The notes: generated by a model from the letters alone, not told the origin. Shown: positions 35,943 to 44,289, numbered from the stretch's first letter. The stretch is DNA of 64,000 nucleotides from Gallalistipes aquisgranensis (GCF_014982715.1 NZ_JADCJY010000001.1:930001-994000), one strand, 5' to 3'. A program made the numbers and translations.

Positions 35943-38030
35943 ATGAATACTAGAGATAAATTGACCTGTTGCTGGGCTTTGCTTATGACGGTAACCGTTC
36001 TGAGTTGCAGCGGAACCAAGCCGGAGGACTTCCGGCCGGAAGGCAATTCTCCTTCCGACACTTCGTCAGTCCGGCCGGAAATTGTGATGACCATATCAGG
36101 TGGCAATCCACAATATAAAGTTGTAGAGATCGACCAAGACCCGCTTTATACGGATCGTGCATATGTCGTCGGCCGTAATTTGCCTGCCCGTTTTAGGGGG
36201 TGGCATATGGCTACTTCTCCGGTAAAAGTGAGGGCTGGAGGTAAAATGAGGCTTGATGCGCCCGGCCGAATCTATGTCATGACCCGCCTCAATCGAGGTC
36301 CGATCATGGATATTGAAGGGTGGACTATCGAAACACCCGACAATCCGGACGATCCGGACATCATCCGTGAAAGTACCGAAACGGGCGATCCTCTGGTCAT
36401 CTGGTCGCGGAAAGTACGGGCCGGTCAGGAGATAGATATTCCTCAGCCGTCCGATACCTATTTTGGCGGTTTTATTCCCATTGCTCCCTCGATCCGATTG
36501 GAGGGTGCACCGACCGTTTTCGTTCGAGGGGAATTGCTCGACATTCGGTCCGTCGCTGAGGGGAAAGAGATATATCCTCAGCATACGAAGTTGCTATTTG
36601 CAGACATTCCTGCGGAGATAACCGGTATGTGGTATGCCACGTCCCTGAAAGAATTGCGCGGGGTGAAAGAGGTTGCCTGCGATCAGCCTGCCACTCTGCT
36701 GGTCGCGGTCAACCGGACGGATGACATTGCCGGCTGGAACCCGACCGGGAATACGCTAAACATCGGCGGTCGGGATTATGGCATTTACAGCCGTCGATAT
36801 GATACGCCTTATGAATGGATTCTCGTACCGGAAGGGGATTCCGGGCAGGGTTCTCCGCTTGTATTCGGATCGGCGATACAGGTGTACGATCCACCCTCTG
36901 TCCCAGGGACAGTCATTGCCAAAGCCGCCCGGCTCAAAACGGATAAGGTGACCAATCCCAATCTGGTGATACTTCCCGACGGAAGTTATCTCTCTTCGGC
37001 CTATGGATTGCTCGGTGGAAGGGGGCCTGCCTTTTATCACTCCACGGACCGCGGATTGACTTGGAATCCGATCCATGGTAACGACAACGCGACGATCAAT
37101 TTCGATAAGGTATTTCTTGTGGGAAAGGTATTGTATCAGTTGGGAACGGATTTTTCGGCCGGAAACAACATCGTAATTCGCAAGTCAGTTGATAATGGGG
37201 TGAGTTGGAGTCCGTTTTTTACACTGTTCTCAGGCGAGAACTTCCTGGCGGCCCCTACCCCGGTTACGATTCATGATGGAAGAGTCTGGCATGCATTCAA
37301 TACGGCTCCGGTCGGATTAAAAAAAGGTACATTTATAATATCGGCTCCCGTAGATTCTGATCTGACGGATGCCTCCAACTGGACCCGGTCAAATACCATT
37401 ACGTGGGTTTACGAATGGCAGCCCGATTCGTTTGCCAATTGGGAAGAGGGTAATGCCATTGTAGGACCGGACAACCGGATGGTGATCGTCAGCCGTATTG
37501 ACGAAAGCAATTTTGTTAAACCCCTGCATGATCGTGCGGCGATCATCCGAGTATCAGATCCTTCGACGATCGCTTTCGATCCCGTGAATGATATCGTTGA
37601 CTTTCCGGGTGGAGGTAAAAAGTTTACGATTGGCTTTGATTCCGTGAGTAAAAAATATTGGGCTTTAGTCAATCCCACTTTGCCCGAGGATAAAGGGAAA
37701 AAACATTCCGGTATCTATGCAAAGGGAATCAGTGCCGGCCTGCAACGTAACCGACTCGCCCTGATCTCATCGTCCGATTTGCGGAACTGGACCACGGAAC
37801 ATATACTTATCTCCAGTAACAATCCGTTTTTTCATGGATTCCAGTATCTGGATTGGGTTTTTGACGGAGACGATATCATTGCCGTCGTTCGAACTGCATT
37901 CGAAGAGGAACGGGGTTTGCCCGTGCGTCAACACGATGCCAACATGTTGACTTTTCTCCGGGTGAAAAACTTTCGGGCGGCGGCAACGTTCAATCCTACA
38001 ATCGAAATAAGGACAGAAGGACTCGACTGA
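35943..38030 (+). CDS. Sialidase-fold (Asp-box) lipoprotein with two repeat domains
   Basis: 695 residues. Lipoprotein signal with LSC (Cys22). Two copies of the domain seen in the previous protein occupy about 58-185 (YTDRAY, GWHMATSP, GGFIPIAPSI) and 200-315 (more diverged). From about 320 on is a six-bladed-propeller-like part with Asp boxes STDRGLTW (near 367) and SVDNGVSW (near 415) and a third degenerate one. This is the sialidase/neuraminidase fold, but I do not see the FRIP-type arginine motif of true sialidases, so the substrate may differ or it may only bind. Last gene before the terminator at 38034. Confidence 0.75.
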   Translation: MNTRDKLTCCWALLMTVTVLSCSGTKPEDFRPEGNSPSDTSSVRPEIVMTISGGNPQYKVVEIDQDPLYTDRAYVVGRNLPARFRGWHMATSPVKVRAGGKMRLDAPGRIYVMTRLNRGPIMDIEGWTIETPDNPDDPDIIRESTETGDPLVIWSRKVRAGQEIDIPQPSDTYFGGFIPIAPSIRLEGAPTVFVRGELLDIRSVAEGKEIYPQHTKLLFADIPAEITGMWYATSLKELRGVKEVACDQPATLLVAVNRTDDIAGWNPTGNTLNIGGRDYGIYSRRYDTPYEWILVPEGDSGQGSPLVFGSAIQVYDPPSVPGTVIAKAARLKTDKVTNPNLVILPDGSYLSSAYGLLGGRGPAFYHSTDRGLTWNPIHGNDNATINFDKVFLVGKVLYQLGTDFSAGNNIVIRKSVDNGVSWSPFFTLFSGENFLAAPTPVTIHDGRVWHAFNTAPVGLKKGTFIISAPVDSDLTDASNWTRSNTITWVYEWQPDSFANWEEGNAIVGPDNRMVIVSRIDESNFVKPLHDRAAIIRVSDPSTIAFDPVNDIVDFPGGGKKFTIGFDSVSKKYWALVNPTLPEDKGKKHSGIYAKGISAGLQRNRLALISSSDLRNWTTEHILISSNNPFFHGFQYLDWVFDGDDIIAVVRTAFEEERGLPVRQHDANMLTFLRVKNFRAAATFNPTIEIRTEGLD

Positions 38031-38033
38031 ATT

Positions 38034-38074
38034 AAACAAGGCCCCTATATGTCAATCATATAGGGGCCTTGTTT
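38034..38074 (+). terminator. Strong terminator of the SusCD locus
   Basis: AAACAAGGCCCCTATATG (38034-38051) pairs perfectly with CATATAGGGGCCTTGTTT (38057-38074), 18 bp with a 5-base loop. The stop codon of the last gene is 4 bases before it. Confidence 0.9.
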
Positions 38075-38416
38075 GCGATCTCAATCGAGGTCCGGATAGA
38101 GGAAACGCTCACTCCAATGTTATCACACCTCGGGCAGGACGACGAATACCGACCCTGGGGTATGACAGTACGACGCTGCGACACTGCTCGGTGGTGTTTC
38201 TCTTTGAACGTTTTTATCAGGGGACCAAACGGGAAGGCTCGGCGGGCTGAGGCAGACTTTGGCTCTGCTCAAAGCTGTGACCGACAGCAACGGTCGGGCT
38301 TATTTTCGCGCGGAAAAGTACGGGGACGAACACCGTTGGATTCACACCTGCCCCCTTTTTCGCAAGACATCGAGCGGTATTCGACACACAATCCGTTCTC
38401 CGCTATTTTTTTAGTT
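38075..38416 (+). other. Non-coding or decayed stretch
   Basis: No intact gene is supported. An open stretch without a start (38208-38414) reads TLALLKAVTDSNGRAYFRAE then KYGDEHRWIHTCPLF, which looks protein-like and could be the tail of a decayed gene; I cannot name its family. Frames before it are broken by stops. Confidence 0.4.
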
Positions 38417-38466
38417 AATTATTTTCCTTTGGAAATTTGTTTCAATGGAAAATAATTGTATCTTTG
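38417..38466 (+). promoter_or_regulatory. Promoter with flanking inverted repeat, redox operon
   Basis: TTTG (38436-38439), 19 bp, TATCTTTG (38459-38466) is a full Bacteroidota promoter. An 11-bp inverted repeat AATTATTTTCC (38417-38427) and GGAAAATAATT (38447-38457) brackets the -33 element and ends one base before the -7 element, as an operator would. The operon's own MarR protein is a candidate binder. Confidence 0.7.
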
Positions 38467-38500
38467 CAGTGATTCAAACATTGTAAACCGGAAAGATCGT

Positions 38501-40963
38501 ATGAAACACGTTATCATCGGAGGCGTCGCAGGCGGCGCAACGGCTGCGGCCCGGATTCGCCGGGCAGACGAAGGGGCTGAGATTGTCCTGTTCGAAAAGG
38601 GAAAATATATCTCGTACGCCAACTGCGGGCTGCCGTACTATATAGGCGGTACGATCGCCGAACGGGAAAAGCTTTTCGTGCAAACCCCCGCTTCGTTCGG
38701 CGGACGGTTCAATGTCGACGTGCGGGTGGAGAACGAAGTCATCGGCATAGACATCGCCGCCAAAAGCGTCGAGGTACGCTGCGCGGACGGATCGACTTAC
38801 ACCGAACGCTACGACAAACTGCTGCTTTCGCCGGGAGCGTCGCCCGTGCGTCCGTCGCTGAGAGGTATCGAGATGGAAGGTATCTTCACGCTGCGTAATG
38901 TGGATGACACCGATCGCATAAAGAATTACGTGACCTCGCGCCGCATAGAGAGTGCTGTGGTTGTTGGTGCCGGATTTATCGGATTGGAGATGGCCGAAAA
39001 CCTGCATCACGCGGGTGCACAGGTCTCCGTGGTGGAGATGGGCAACCAGGTGATGGCTCCGGTGGATTTTTCGATCGCTTCGCACGTACACCAACATCTG
39101 TTGCAGAAGGGTGTGCGTCTCTATCTGGAGCAGAGTGTCGAGCGGTTCGAAAAGCAGGGCGGCAAAATAGAGGTATTCTTCAAAAGCGGAGAAAGTGTCG
39201 TGACCGATATCGTTATCCTGTCGATCGGTGTGCGTCCCGAAACTGCGCTGGCTAAAGCGGCCGGGCTCAGAATCGGCGAGACGGGCGGCATCTGGGTGGA
39301 CGATTATTTACAGACCTCGGCGTCCGATGTCTATGCCGTGGGCGACGCCATCGAATTTCCGCATCCGCTGACGGGCAAGCCATGGCTCAATTACCTGGCC
39401 AATCCGGCTAATCGTCAGGGTCGTATCGTGGCCGACAACATGGTGTTCGGTAACACGATCCGGTACGAGGGGGCGATCGGAACCTCGATCGCCAAGGTAT
39501 TCGATATGACAGTGGCCTCGACCGGGTTGGCAGCCAAACGCCTCAAGCAGTTCGGCATTTCCTATGCCAGTTCCACGACCCACTCGGCTTCGCACGCAAG
39601 CTACTATCCCGACGCGCTGCCACTCACGATAAAACTCACGTTCGACCCGGTGAGCGGCAAGCTCTACGGCGCACAGTGTGTAGGCTATGACGGGGTGGAC
39701 AAGCGTATCGACCAGATCGCACTGCTCATTAAGCGCGGCGGGACGGTGTACGATCTTCAGCAGGTGGAACACACCTATGCCCCGCCCTTTTCCTCGGCCA
39801 AGGACCCGATCGCTATTGCAGGCTATGTGGCTGGCAACGTCATAAGCGGAGCGATGCCGGTGACGACATGGCGGCAGGTTGCAGGAATGGATCGTAGCGA
39901 GGCCTTGTTTCTGGATGTTCGCACACGCGAAGAGTTCGCCTTCGGGTCGATTCCCGATGCGATGAACATTCCGCTCGACGAGCTGCGCGGGAGAATCGAC
40001 GAACTGCCGCGCGACAAGGACATCCATCTTTACTGCGCAATCGGATTGAGGGGCTATCTGGCGCTCAAGATTCTGATGGGGTGCGGGTTCACGCGCGTTA
40101 CGAATCTGTCAGGCGGTTACAAGACCTATGCCACGGCGACCGCTCCGATCGTAAGTGCAATGGCTTCCGCCAGTTCCTGCTGCACAGCAGACGTGGACAC
40201 ACAGCGCGTGAATACGAAGTGTGCGGGCGGACAGGTCAAGACGGTGAAGATCGACGCCTGCGGATTGCAGTGTCCCGGGCCGGTGATGAAGATCAAACAG
40301 GCGATCGACTCGATTTCGGAGGGAGAACGTATCGAGATGGTGGCCACTGACGCGGGTTTCTCGCGCGACGCGCAGGCTTGGTGCAACACGACCGGAAACC
40401 GGCTGATCTCCAATTCGGAATCGAAAGGTAAATATACGGTGGTCATAGAGAAAGGTTCGCCCAAGGCGTGCGAAAAGGCGGCTCCGGGCGGCGGAAAGGC
40501 CAAGACGCTCATCATGTTCAGCGACGACCTGGATAAGGCGCTGGCGACATTCGTACTGGCTAACGGAGCGGCAGCTACGGGTCAGAAGGTGTCGATATTC
40601 TTTACGTTTTGGGGCCTGAACGTCATTAAGAAGACGGTGAAGCCGAAGGTGAAGAAGGACTTTTTCGGGCGGATGTTCTCCCTGATGCTACCTTCGTCGT
40701 CGCTCCGCCTGCACCTTTCGAAGATGAGTATGCTGGGCGTAGGAGACCGCATGATGCGCCATATCATGAAACACAAGGGCATCGACTCGCTCGAATCGTT
40801 GCGCCAGCAGGCTGTCGACAACGGTGTGGAGTTTATCGCCTGCCAGATGTCGATGGACGTGATGGGCGTGCAGCGCGAAGAGCTGCTTGACAATGTGACC
40901 GTAGGCGGTGTTGCGACCTATATGGAGCGAGCCGAAGAGGCGAACGTAAACCTCTTTGTATAG
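38501..40963 (+). CDS. CoA-disulfide reductase-like flavoprotein fused to rhodanese, TusA and DsrE domains
   Basis: 820 residues from MKHVIIGGVAGGATAAARIR. Residues 1-450: FAD/NAD(P) disulfide reductase with the single redox Cys42 (SYANCGLPYYIGG) of the CoA-disulfide reductase/NADH oxidase group and TSASDVYAVGDAI. About 470-550: rhodanese with active Cys512 (HLYCAIGLRGY). About 580-650: TusA/SirA domain with CGLQCPGP (Cys587, Cys591). About 665-820: DsrE/DsrF-like domain. Such fusions are thought to reduce and relay sulfane sulfur; the exact reaction is unknown. First gene of a redox operon. Confidence 0.9.
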   Translation: MKHVIIGGVAGGATAAARIRRADEGAEIVLFEKGKYISYANCGLPYYIGGTIAEREKLFVQTPASFGGRFNVDVRVENEVIGIDIAAKSVEVRCADGSTYTERYDKLLLSPGASPVRPSLRGIEMEGIFTLRNVDDTDRIKNYVTSRRIESAVVVGAGFIGLEMAENLHHAGAQVSVVEMGNQVMAPVDFSIASHVHQHLLQKGVRLYLEQSVERFEKQGGKIEVFFKSGESVVTDIVILSIGVRPETALAKAAGLRIGETGGIWVDDYLQTSASDVYAVGDAIEFPHPLTGKPWLNYLANPANRQGRIVADNMVFGNTIRYEGAIGTSIAKVFDMTVASTGLAAKRLKQFGISYASSTTHSASHASYYPDALPLTIKLTFDPVSGKLYGAQCVGYDGVDKRIDQIALLIKRGGTVYDLQQVEHTYAPPFSSAKDPIAIAGYVAGNVISGAMPVTTWRQVAGMDRSEALFLDVRTREEFAFGSIPDAMNIPLDELRGRIDELPRDKDIHLYCAIGLRGYLALKILMGCGFTRVTNLSGGYKTYATATAPIVSAMASASSCCTADVDTQRVNTKCAGGQVKTVKIDACGLQCPGPVMKIKQAIDSISEGERIEMVATDAGFSRDAQAWCNTTGNRLISNSESKGKYTVVIEKGSPKACEKAAPGGGKAKTLIMFSDDLDKALATFVLANGAAATGQKVSIFFTFWGLNVIKKTVKPKVKKDFFGRMFSLMLPSSSLRLHLSKMSMLGVGDRMMRHIMKHKGIDSLESLRQQAVDNGVEFIACQMSMDVMGVQREELLDNVTVGGVATYMERAEEANVNLFV

Positions 40964-40965
40964 AT

Positions 40966-41161
40966 ATGGTCGGGAAATTGAAGCGATTTTGGCTGACCGG
41001 ACTGGGAGTCCTGGGCGGCATGTTGGGAGGTTGGCTCTACCATAGTTTATGCGGGTTGTGACGGAGGTACGTGCCCGATCATATCGTCGCCCGTGCTGAG
41101 CGTACTCTGGGGTGCCGTGATGGGAGGCTTATTGTTCAGTATGTTCCAAAAAGAGAAGTGA
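40966..41161 (+). pseudogene. DUF6132 family small membrane protein, frameshifted
   Basis: From ATG 40966 the frame gives MVGKLKRFWLTGLGVLGGML then GWLYHSLCGL and stops at 41061. In the +2 frame the sequence continues GCDGGTCPIISSPVLSVLWG, then AVMGGLLFSMFQKEK to TGA 41159-41161. Joined, the two parts give a complete DUF6132-type protein (membrane helix, GC..GTCPI motif, second helix). Removing one T from AGTTTA near 41048-41052 restores one frame. It starts 2 bases after the flavoprotein stop. Either a true frameshift or a base-call error in a T-run. Confidence 0.75.
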
Positions 41162-41235
41162 GAAAGATGCACTCTGAAGAAATTACGGCCTGTAGCAACG
41201 CACAAACGAATCATAACGATAAAAACGAAAAGAAT

Positions 41236-41601
41236 ATGACAACGATCGAACTGACTAAGGCGGATTTTCTGAAGAAAGTCGCTGATTACGAAACTAACCC
41301 GACCGAGTGGAAATACCTCGGCGATAAACCGGCGCTGATTGACTTTTACGCTTCGTGGTGCGGCCCCTGCAAAATGGTGGCTCCGATCCTCGAAGAACTG
41401 GCTGCCGAGTACGGCGACAGCGTAGCGATCTACAAGGTGAACACCGAGAAGGAACCGGAGTTGTCCGTTGCGTTCGGCATCCGTTCGATTCCCTCGCTGC
41501 TGTTTGTCCCGATGGACGGGCTGCCCCAGATGGCACGCGGCGCGATGAGTAAGGCCGATTTCCGGCAGGCGATCGACGAAATATTGCTCCATAAGAAGTA
41601 G
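41236..41601 (+). CDS. Thioredoxin
   Basis: 121 residues from MTTIELTKADFLKKV; in-frame starts further upstream (41167, 41071) overlap the broken DUF6132 gene and add unrelated sequence. Active site WCGPC with Cys42 and Cys45; the cis-Pro is in SIPSLLF. Cytoplasmic disulfide reductant. Being in this operon suggests it supplies electrons to, or accepts sulfur from, the flavoprotein-rhodanese fusion (inference). Confidence 0.92.
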   Translation: MTTIELTKADFLKKVADYETNPTEWKYLGDKPALIDFYASWCGPCKMVAPILEELAAEYGDSVAIYKVNTEKEPELSVAFGIRSIPSLLFVPMDGLPQMARGAMSKADFRQAIDEILLHKK

Positions 41602-41605
41602 TGCG

Positions 41606-41812
41606 ATGGCTTTTGCCATAGATAAGGCCCGGTGCCCGCAGAACCATCCTTGTCCGATGCTGCCGATGTGCCCCGTCGGGGCGATCTCGCAGGAGGGGTA
41701 CGGACTTCCGCAGATCGATCCCGATCTATGTGTAGAGTGTGGCAAATGTGTGAGGATATGCGGTATGCGGGCGGTTTATAAAAAAGACGAAGATCATGGA
41801 AAAACTGTGTAA
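41606..41812 (+). CDS. Small 4Fe-4S cluster protein
   Basis: 68 residues with Cys at CPQNHPCPMLPMCP and CVECGKCVRICGM. The second motif is a ferredoxin-type CxxCxxC...C; the first has unusual spacing (CxxxxxCxxxxxC). Seems to be a short iron-sulfur protein of the kind found beside thioredoxin in such operons. The end overlaps the start of the MarR gene by 17 bases. Confidence 0.8.
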   Translation: MAFAIDKARCPQNHPCPMLPMCPVGAISQEGYGLPQIDPDLCVECGKCVRICGMRAVYKKDEDHGKTV

Positions 41813-42143
41813 GATTCGGGACATCCAGCGGGCGGTCAACCGTTTCGAGCAGGATTTCGAACGCAAATACGGAATCTGCCTGAACGAAGGCATGGTACTG
41901 TGTTCTCTGCTTAAAGTGGATAGCCTGTCGGCAGGAGAACTCGGCGAACTGCTCGGATTGAGTCCGTCGAATGCTTCGAAAGTGATCCGTTCTGTAGAGG
42001 TCAAAGGATTTATCGAGCGAATTTTAGGCGACAAGGACAGGCGGCAGATGTATTTCTCACTGACGGAACGAGGCAAGGAACTGATCTTGTCTTTGAAATG
42101 CGACGAGATGGAAATACCGCCGCTGTTGGACGGACTTCTGTAA
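41796..42143 (+). CDS. MarR-family transcriptional regulator
   Basis: 115 residues, short for the family (usually about 140). Winged-helix core: LSAGELGELLGLSPSNASKVIRSVEVKGFIERI then the wing GDKDRRQMYFSLTERG. It overlaps the iron-sulfur gene, so it belongs to the same transcript and may autoregulate the operon through the inverted repeat at 38417-38457 (inference). Confidence 0.88.
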   Translation: MEKLCKIRDIQRAVNRFEQDFERKYGICLNEGMVLCSLLKVDSLSAGELGELLGLSPSNASKVIRSVEVKGFIERILGDKDRRQMYFSLTERGKELILSLKCDEMEIPPLLDGLL

Positions 42144-42149
42144 AAGTAG

Positions 42150-42161
42150 ATTTCGCGAAAT
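42150..42161. repeat. 12-bp perfect palindrome ATTTCGCGAAAT
   Basis: Located 7 bases after the MarR stop codon in the 178-base gap before the pirin gene. A perfect palindrome of this size could be a regulator site; no promoter consensus is seen next to it. Confidence 0.4.
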
Positions 42162-42321
42162 GATAGAACGAACTAAGAAGAAGCGAACGATACTGTGCTG
42201 GGAGTGAGTCGTGTCGTTTGAGCGGTCGATGTCGAAGGCAGGGCTGCGACGGCTTGTCCCAAGAGGCACGATAAATGTACTATAACTGGGGAAGATACGT
42301 TATATAATAAAACGCGATACG

Positions 42322-43197
42322 ATGAAAAAGAGAACGGTAGAACTGGTTATGGCGCCGCCCGAAACACATTGGGTCGGCGACGGATTCCGGGTACATAACT
42401 TCATTCCCGGCGGCTACCATCTGGAGATGGAGCGCATGACGCCATTTATTTTGTTGGATTACAACTCCAAATATACTTTCGAACCCTCCGAACGCCCGCT
42501 GGGCGTCGGCGTACATCCGCACCGGGGTTTCGAGACCGTGACCATCGCCTACAAGGGGCGCGTGGAGCACCACGACAGTCACGGCGGCGGAGGTATCATC
42601 GGCGAAGGCGACGTACAATGGATGACAGCCGCCGGAGGCGTGCTGCACAAGGAGTACCACGAAAAGGAGTGGAGCCGTCAGGGCGGCGAGTTCCAGATGG
42701 TGCAGCTATGGGTCAATCTGCCCGCTGCCGACAAGATGTCGCAGCCCAAATACCAGGCGATCACCAACGCCATGATGGGCAAGGTGCAGCTTGCGGACGG
42801 AAAGGGAACGGTCGAAGTGATCGCCGGAGAATACGACGGCGTCTGCGGACCGGCTTCGACCTTCACGCCGATCCACCTCTATAACCTCCGGCTCAAACGG
42901 GGCGGGAAGGTCGGCCTTTCGTTTCCGGCGGAGTACAACACGGGGCTGCTGGTCATCGAGGGTTCGGTGCGCGTGAACGGCGAAGAAGCGCCTACGGACC
43001 ATTTCGTGCTGATGGACAACGATGGCGAAGCGTTCGAAGTGGAGGCCGGTGAGGATGCCGTCGTACTCGTGCTGAGCGGGGAGCCGATCCGAGAACCCAT
43101 CGCGGTTCACGGCCCCTTCGTGATGAACACCCGCGAGGAGTTGATACAGGCATTCGACGACTTCAACAGAGGGAGGTTCGGACACCTCGAAGATTGA
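42322..43197 (+). CDS. Pirin family protein
   Basis: 291-residue bicupin. The N-terminal cupin has HPHRGFETVTI (two of the metal-binding His), HHDSHGGGGIIGEGDVQWMTAAGGVLHKE (further His/Glu); a C-terminal cupin with PFVMNTREELIQAFDDFNRGRFG follows. Pirins bind iron and some act as quercetin dioxygenases or redox sensors. Full length. Confidence 0.93.
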   Translation: MKKRTVELVMAPPETHWVGDGFRVHNFIPGGYHLEMERMTPFILLDYNSKYTFEPSERPLGVGVHPHRGFETVTIAYKGRVEHHDSHGGGGIIGEGDVQWMTAAGGVLHKEYHEKEWSRQGGEFQMVQLWVNLPAADKMSQPKYQAITNAMMGKVQLADGKGTVEVIAGEYDGVCGPASTFTPIHLYNLRLKRGGKVGLSFPAEYNTGLLVIEGSVRVNGEEAPTDHFVLMDNDGEAFEVEAGEDAVVLVLSGEPIREPIAVHGPFVMNTREELIQAFDDFNRGRFGHLED

Positions 43198-43216
43198 AGC
43201 ATATGTGGATAAGGGG

Positions 43217-43246
43217 AAAGTTCCGGGCCATGTGGTCCGGAACTTT
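43217..43246 (+). terminator. Hairpin after pirin gene
   Basis: AAAGTTCCGG (43217-43226) and CCGGAACTTT (43237-43246), 10 bp, loop 10, with a weak T-run (TTTCTGTGT). Confidence 0.6.
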
Positions 43247-43280
43247 CTGTGTCCGGTCAGCTTAGGATCATGCCCGGACG

Positions 43281-43547
43281 TCACGGATCGTAGTTGTAGA
43301 TGAGGATCACGGAGGGTTCCTTCGGTTTGCCATCCTTATAATATTCGTGCAAGGCGTACAGCATCCATTGGTAGGTCGCGGCGCGGAAGTTAATAAAAAT
43401 GGACAACTCGGAGGTAAAGGCCACAGCCCCGACGAAAGTATTATGCGCCATCATTAATAGTTGGTCCATATGCCGATAATGCAAGGAAGCACTTCTTTTC
43501 CTGTCAAGGTATCGGTCGATTTGCATAATTTCATTTGCTAATTTCAT
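43281..43547 (-). CDS. Unrecognised 88-residue protein
   Basis: An 88-codon open frame starting MKLANEIMQIDRYLDRKRSA, with a hydrophobic/aromatic middle (AHNTFVGAVAFTSELSIFIN) and a charged C-terminal part. No family recognised, no promoter seen. It lies in a stretch with a decayed receptor gene, so it may be a remnant too. Confidence 0.35.
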   Translation of the reverse strand: MKLANEIMQIDRYLDRKRSASLHYRHMDQLLMMAHNTFVGAVAFTSELSIFINFRAATYQWMLYALHEYYKDGKPKEPSVILIYNYDP

Positions 43548-43635
43548 TTCTAAGTTAGTCTATTCGGTCACTCCTTTTGAACAAGAGATAATTAGCGAGT
43601 GAATGAGGTAAATACCTCGACGTTATTTACACGTT

Positions 43636-44216
43636 TCAATGATAAAACCGTTCCTCCTTCACGCTTCCGTCCTTGACGCTGCTGTTGGTGACGCCCGATT
43701 TTGATTTGTTGAACTTGTAGGTGATATTGAAGGTGAAATACCTGCCGAAAGAGCGCGTCCACGTGTTTTGGATATAGTCCGAGTACATGGCTGTCTTGTG
43801 GCCAGAGTTGCGGTTGAGGATGTCGTAGGCCGTGAAACTGAGTCCCCCCGACGCTTCAGTATCTTGCAACCCACGGCAACGTTTAGTGTCTGATTGTCCA
43901 GGTTGTAGGAGTTACCGCCGAAGCGTTTGTAATACGAAAGGCTGTACGCGGCGTTGAGATAAAAACGTTTGAAGATATTGATAAGTTCTGTGCTGGCCGA
44001 TGCTCCCTGCTATAAGGATTGGTGTCGTTGAACCGGGACGCAGTTGTTCGATGGACGGAAGTTGAACGCCTGTCATATACTGGACCAACAATTGTTTGGT
44101 CATCTTCGATGACGAGAAGGCAACCGAAGGGATAAATGCATTGAACCGCTTGTCGAAACTTTGGGTCTGACCGCCGACCGGTGTGGCGGAATAAGGTGTC
44201 GACTTGGTTTGGGTAA
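43636..44216 (-). pseudogene. Decayed TonB-dependent outer-membrane receptor, C-terminal part
   Basis: Reading the minus strand and changing frame several times recovers a typical beta-barrel end: FDKRFNAFIPSVAFSSSKMT, then LLVQYMTGVQLPSIEQL, FNDTNPYS, LSYYKRFGGNSYNLDNQTLN, and last SFGRYFTFNITYKFNKSKSG. Frame breaks occur near 44040-44030, 43960 and 43855. No N-terminal plug is left. The gene is inactivated and its 5' part is missing at the tRNA-Gly terminator. Confidence 0.8.
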
Positions 44217-44222
44217 GAAGCT

Positions 44223-44257
44223 AAAAAAGCCCTTAAAACTTGATTTTAAGGGCTTTT
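44223..44257 (-). terminator. Terminator of tRNA-Gly
   Basis: AAAAGCCCTTAAAA (44225-44238) and TTTTAAGGGCTTTT (44244-44257); on the minus strand the hairpin ends in six T, 33 bases past the tRNA end. Confidence 0.8.
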
Positions 44258-44289
44258 GTCTAAGATATTATCCTCAGTTCGAGGTTTTG

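Noticed and set aside
38309-38334. Similarity of GCGGAAAAGTACGGGGACGAAC to the 3' end of tRNA-Gly (possible att site)
   Set aside because: Only GCGGAAAA matches without gaps; the rest needs several indels, and the stretch lies inside a protein-like frame. Not good enough to call an attachment site.
43198-44220. Insertion sequence or transposase remnant in the gene-poor stretch
   Set aside because: No transposase motifs or terminal inverted repeats with target duplication; what is readable is receptor sequence.
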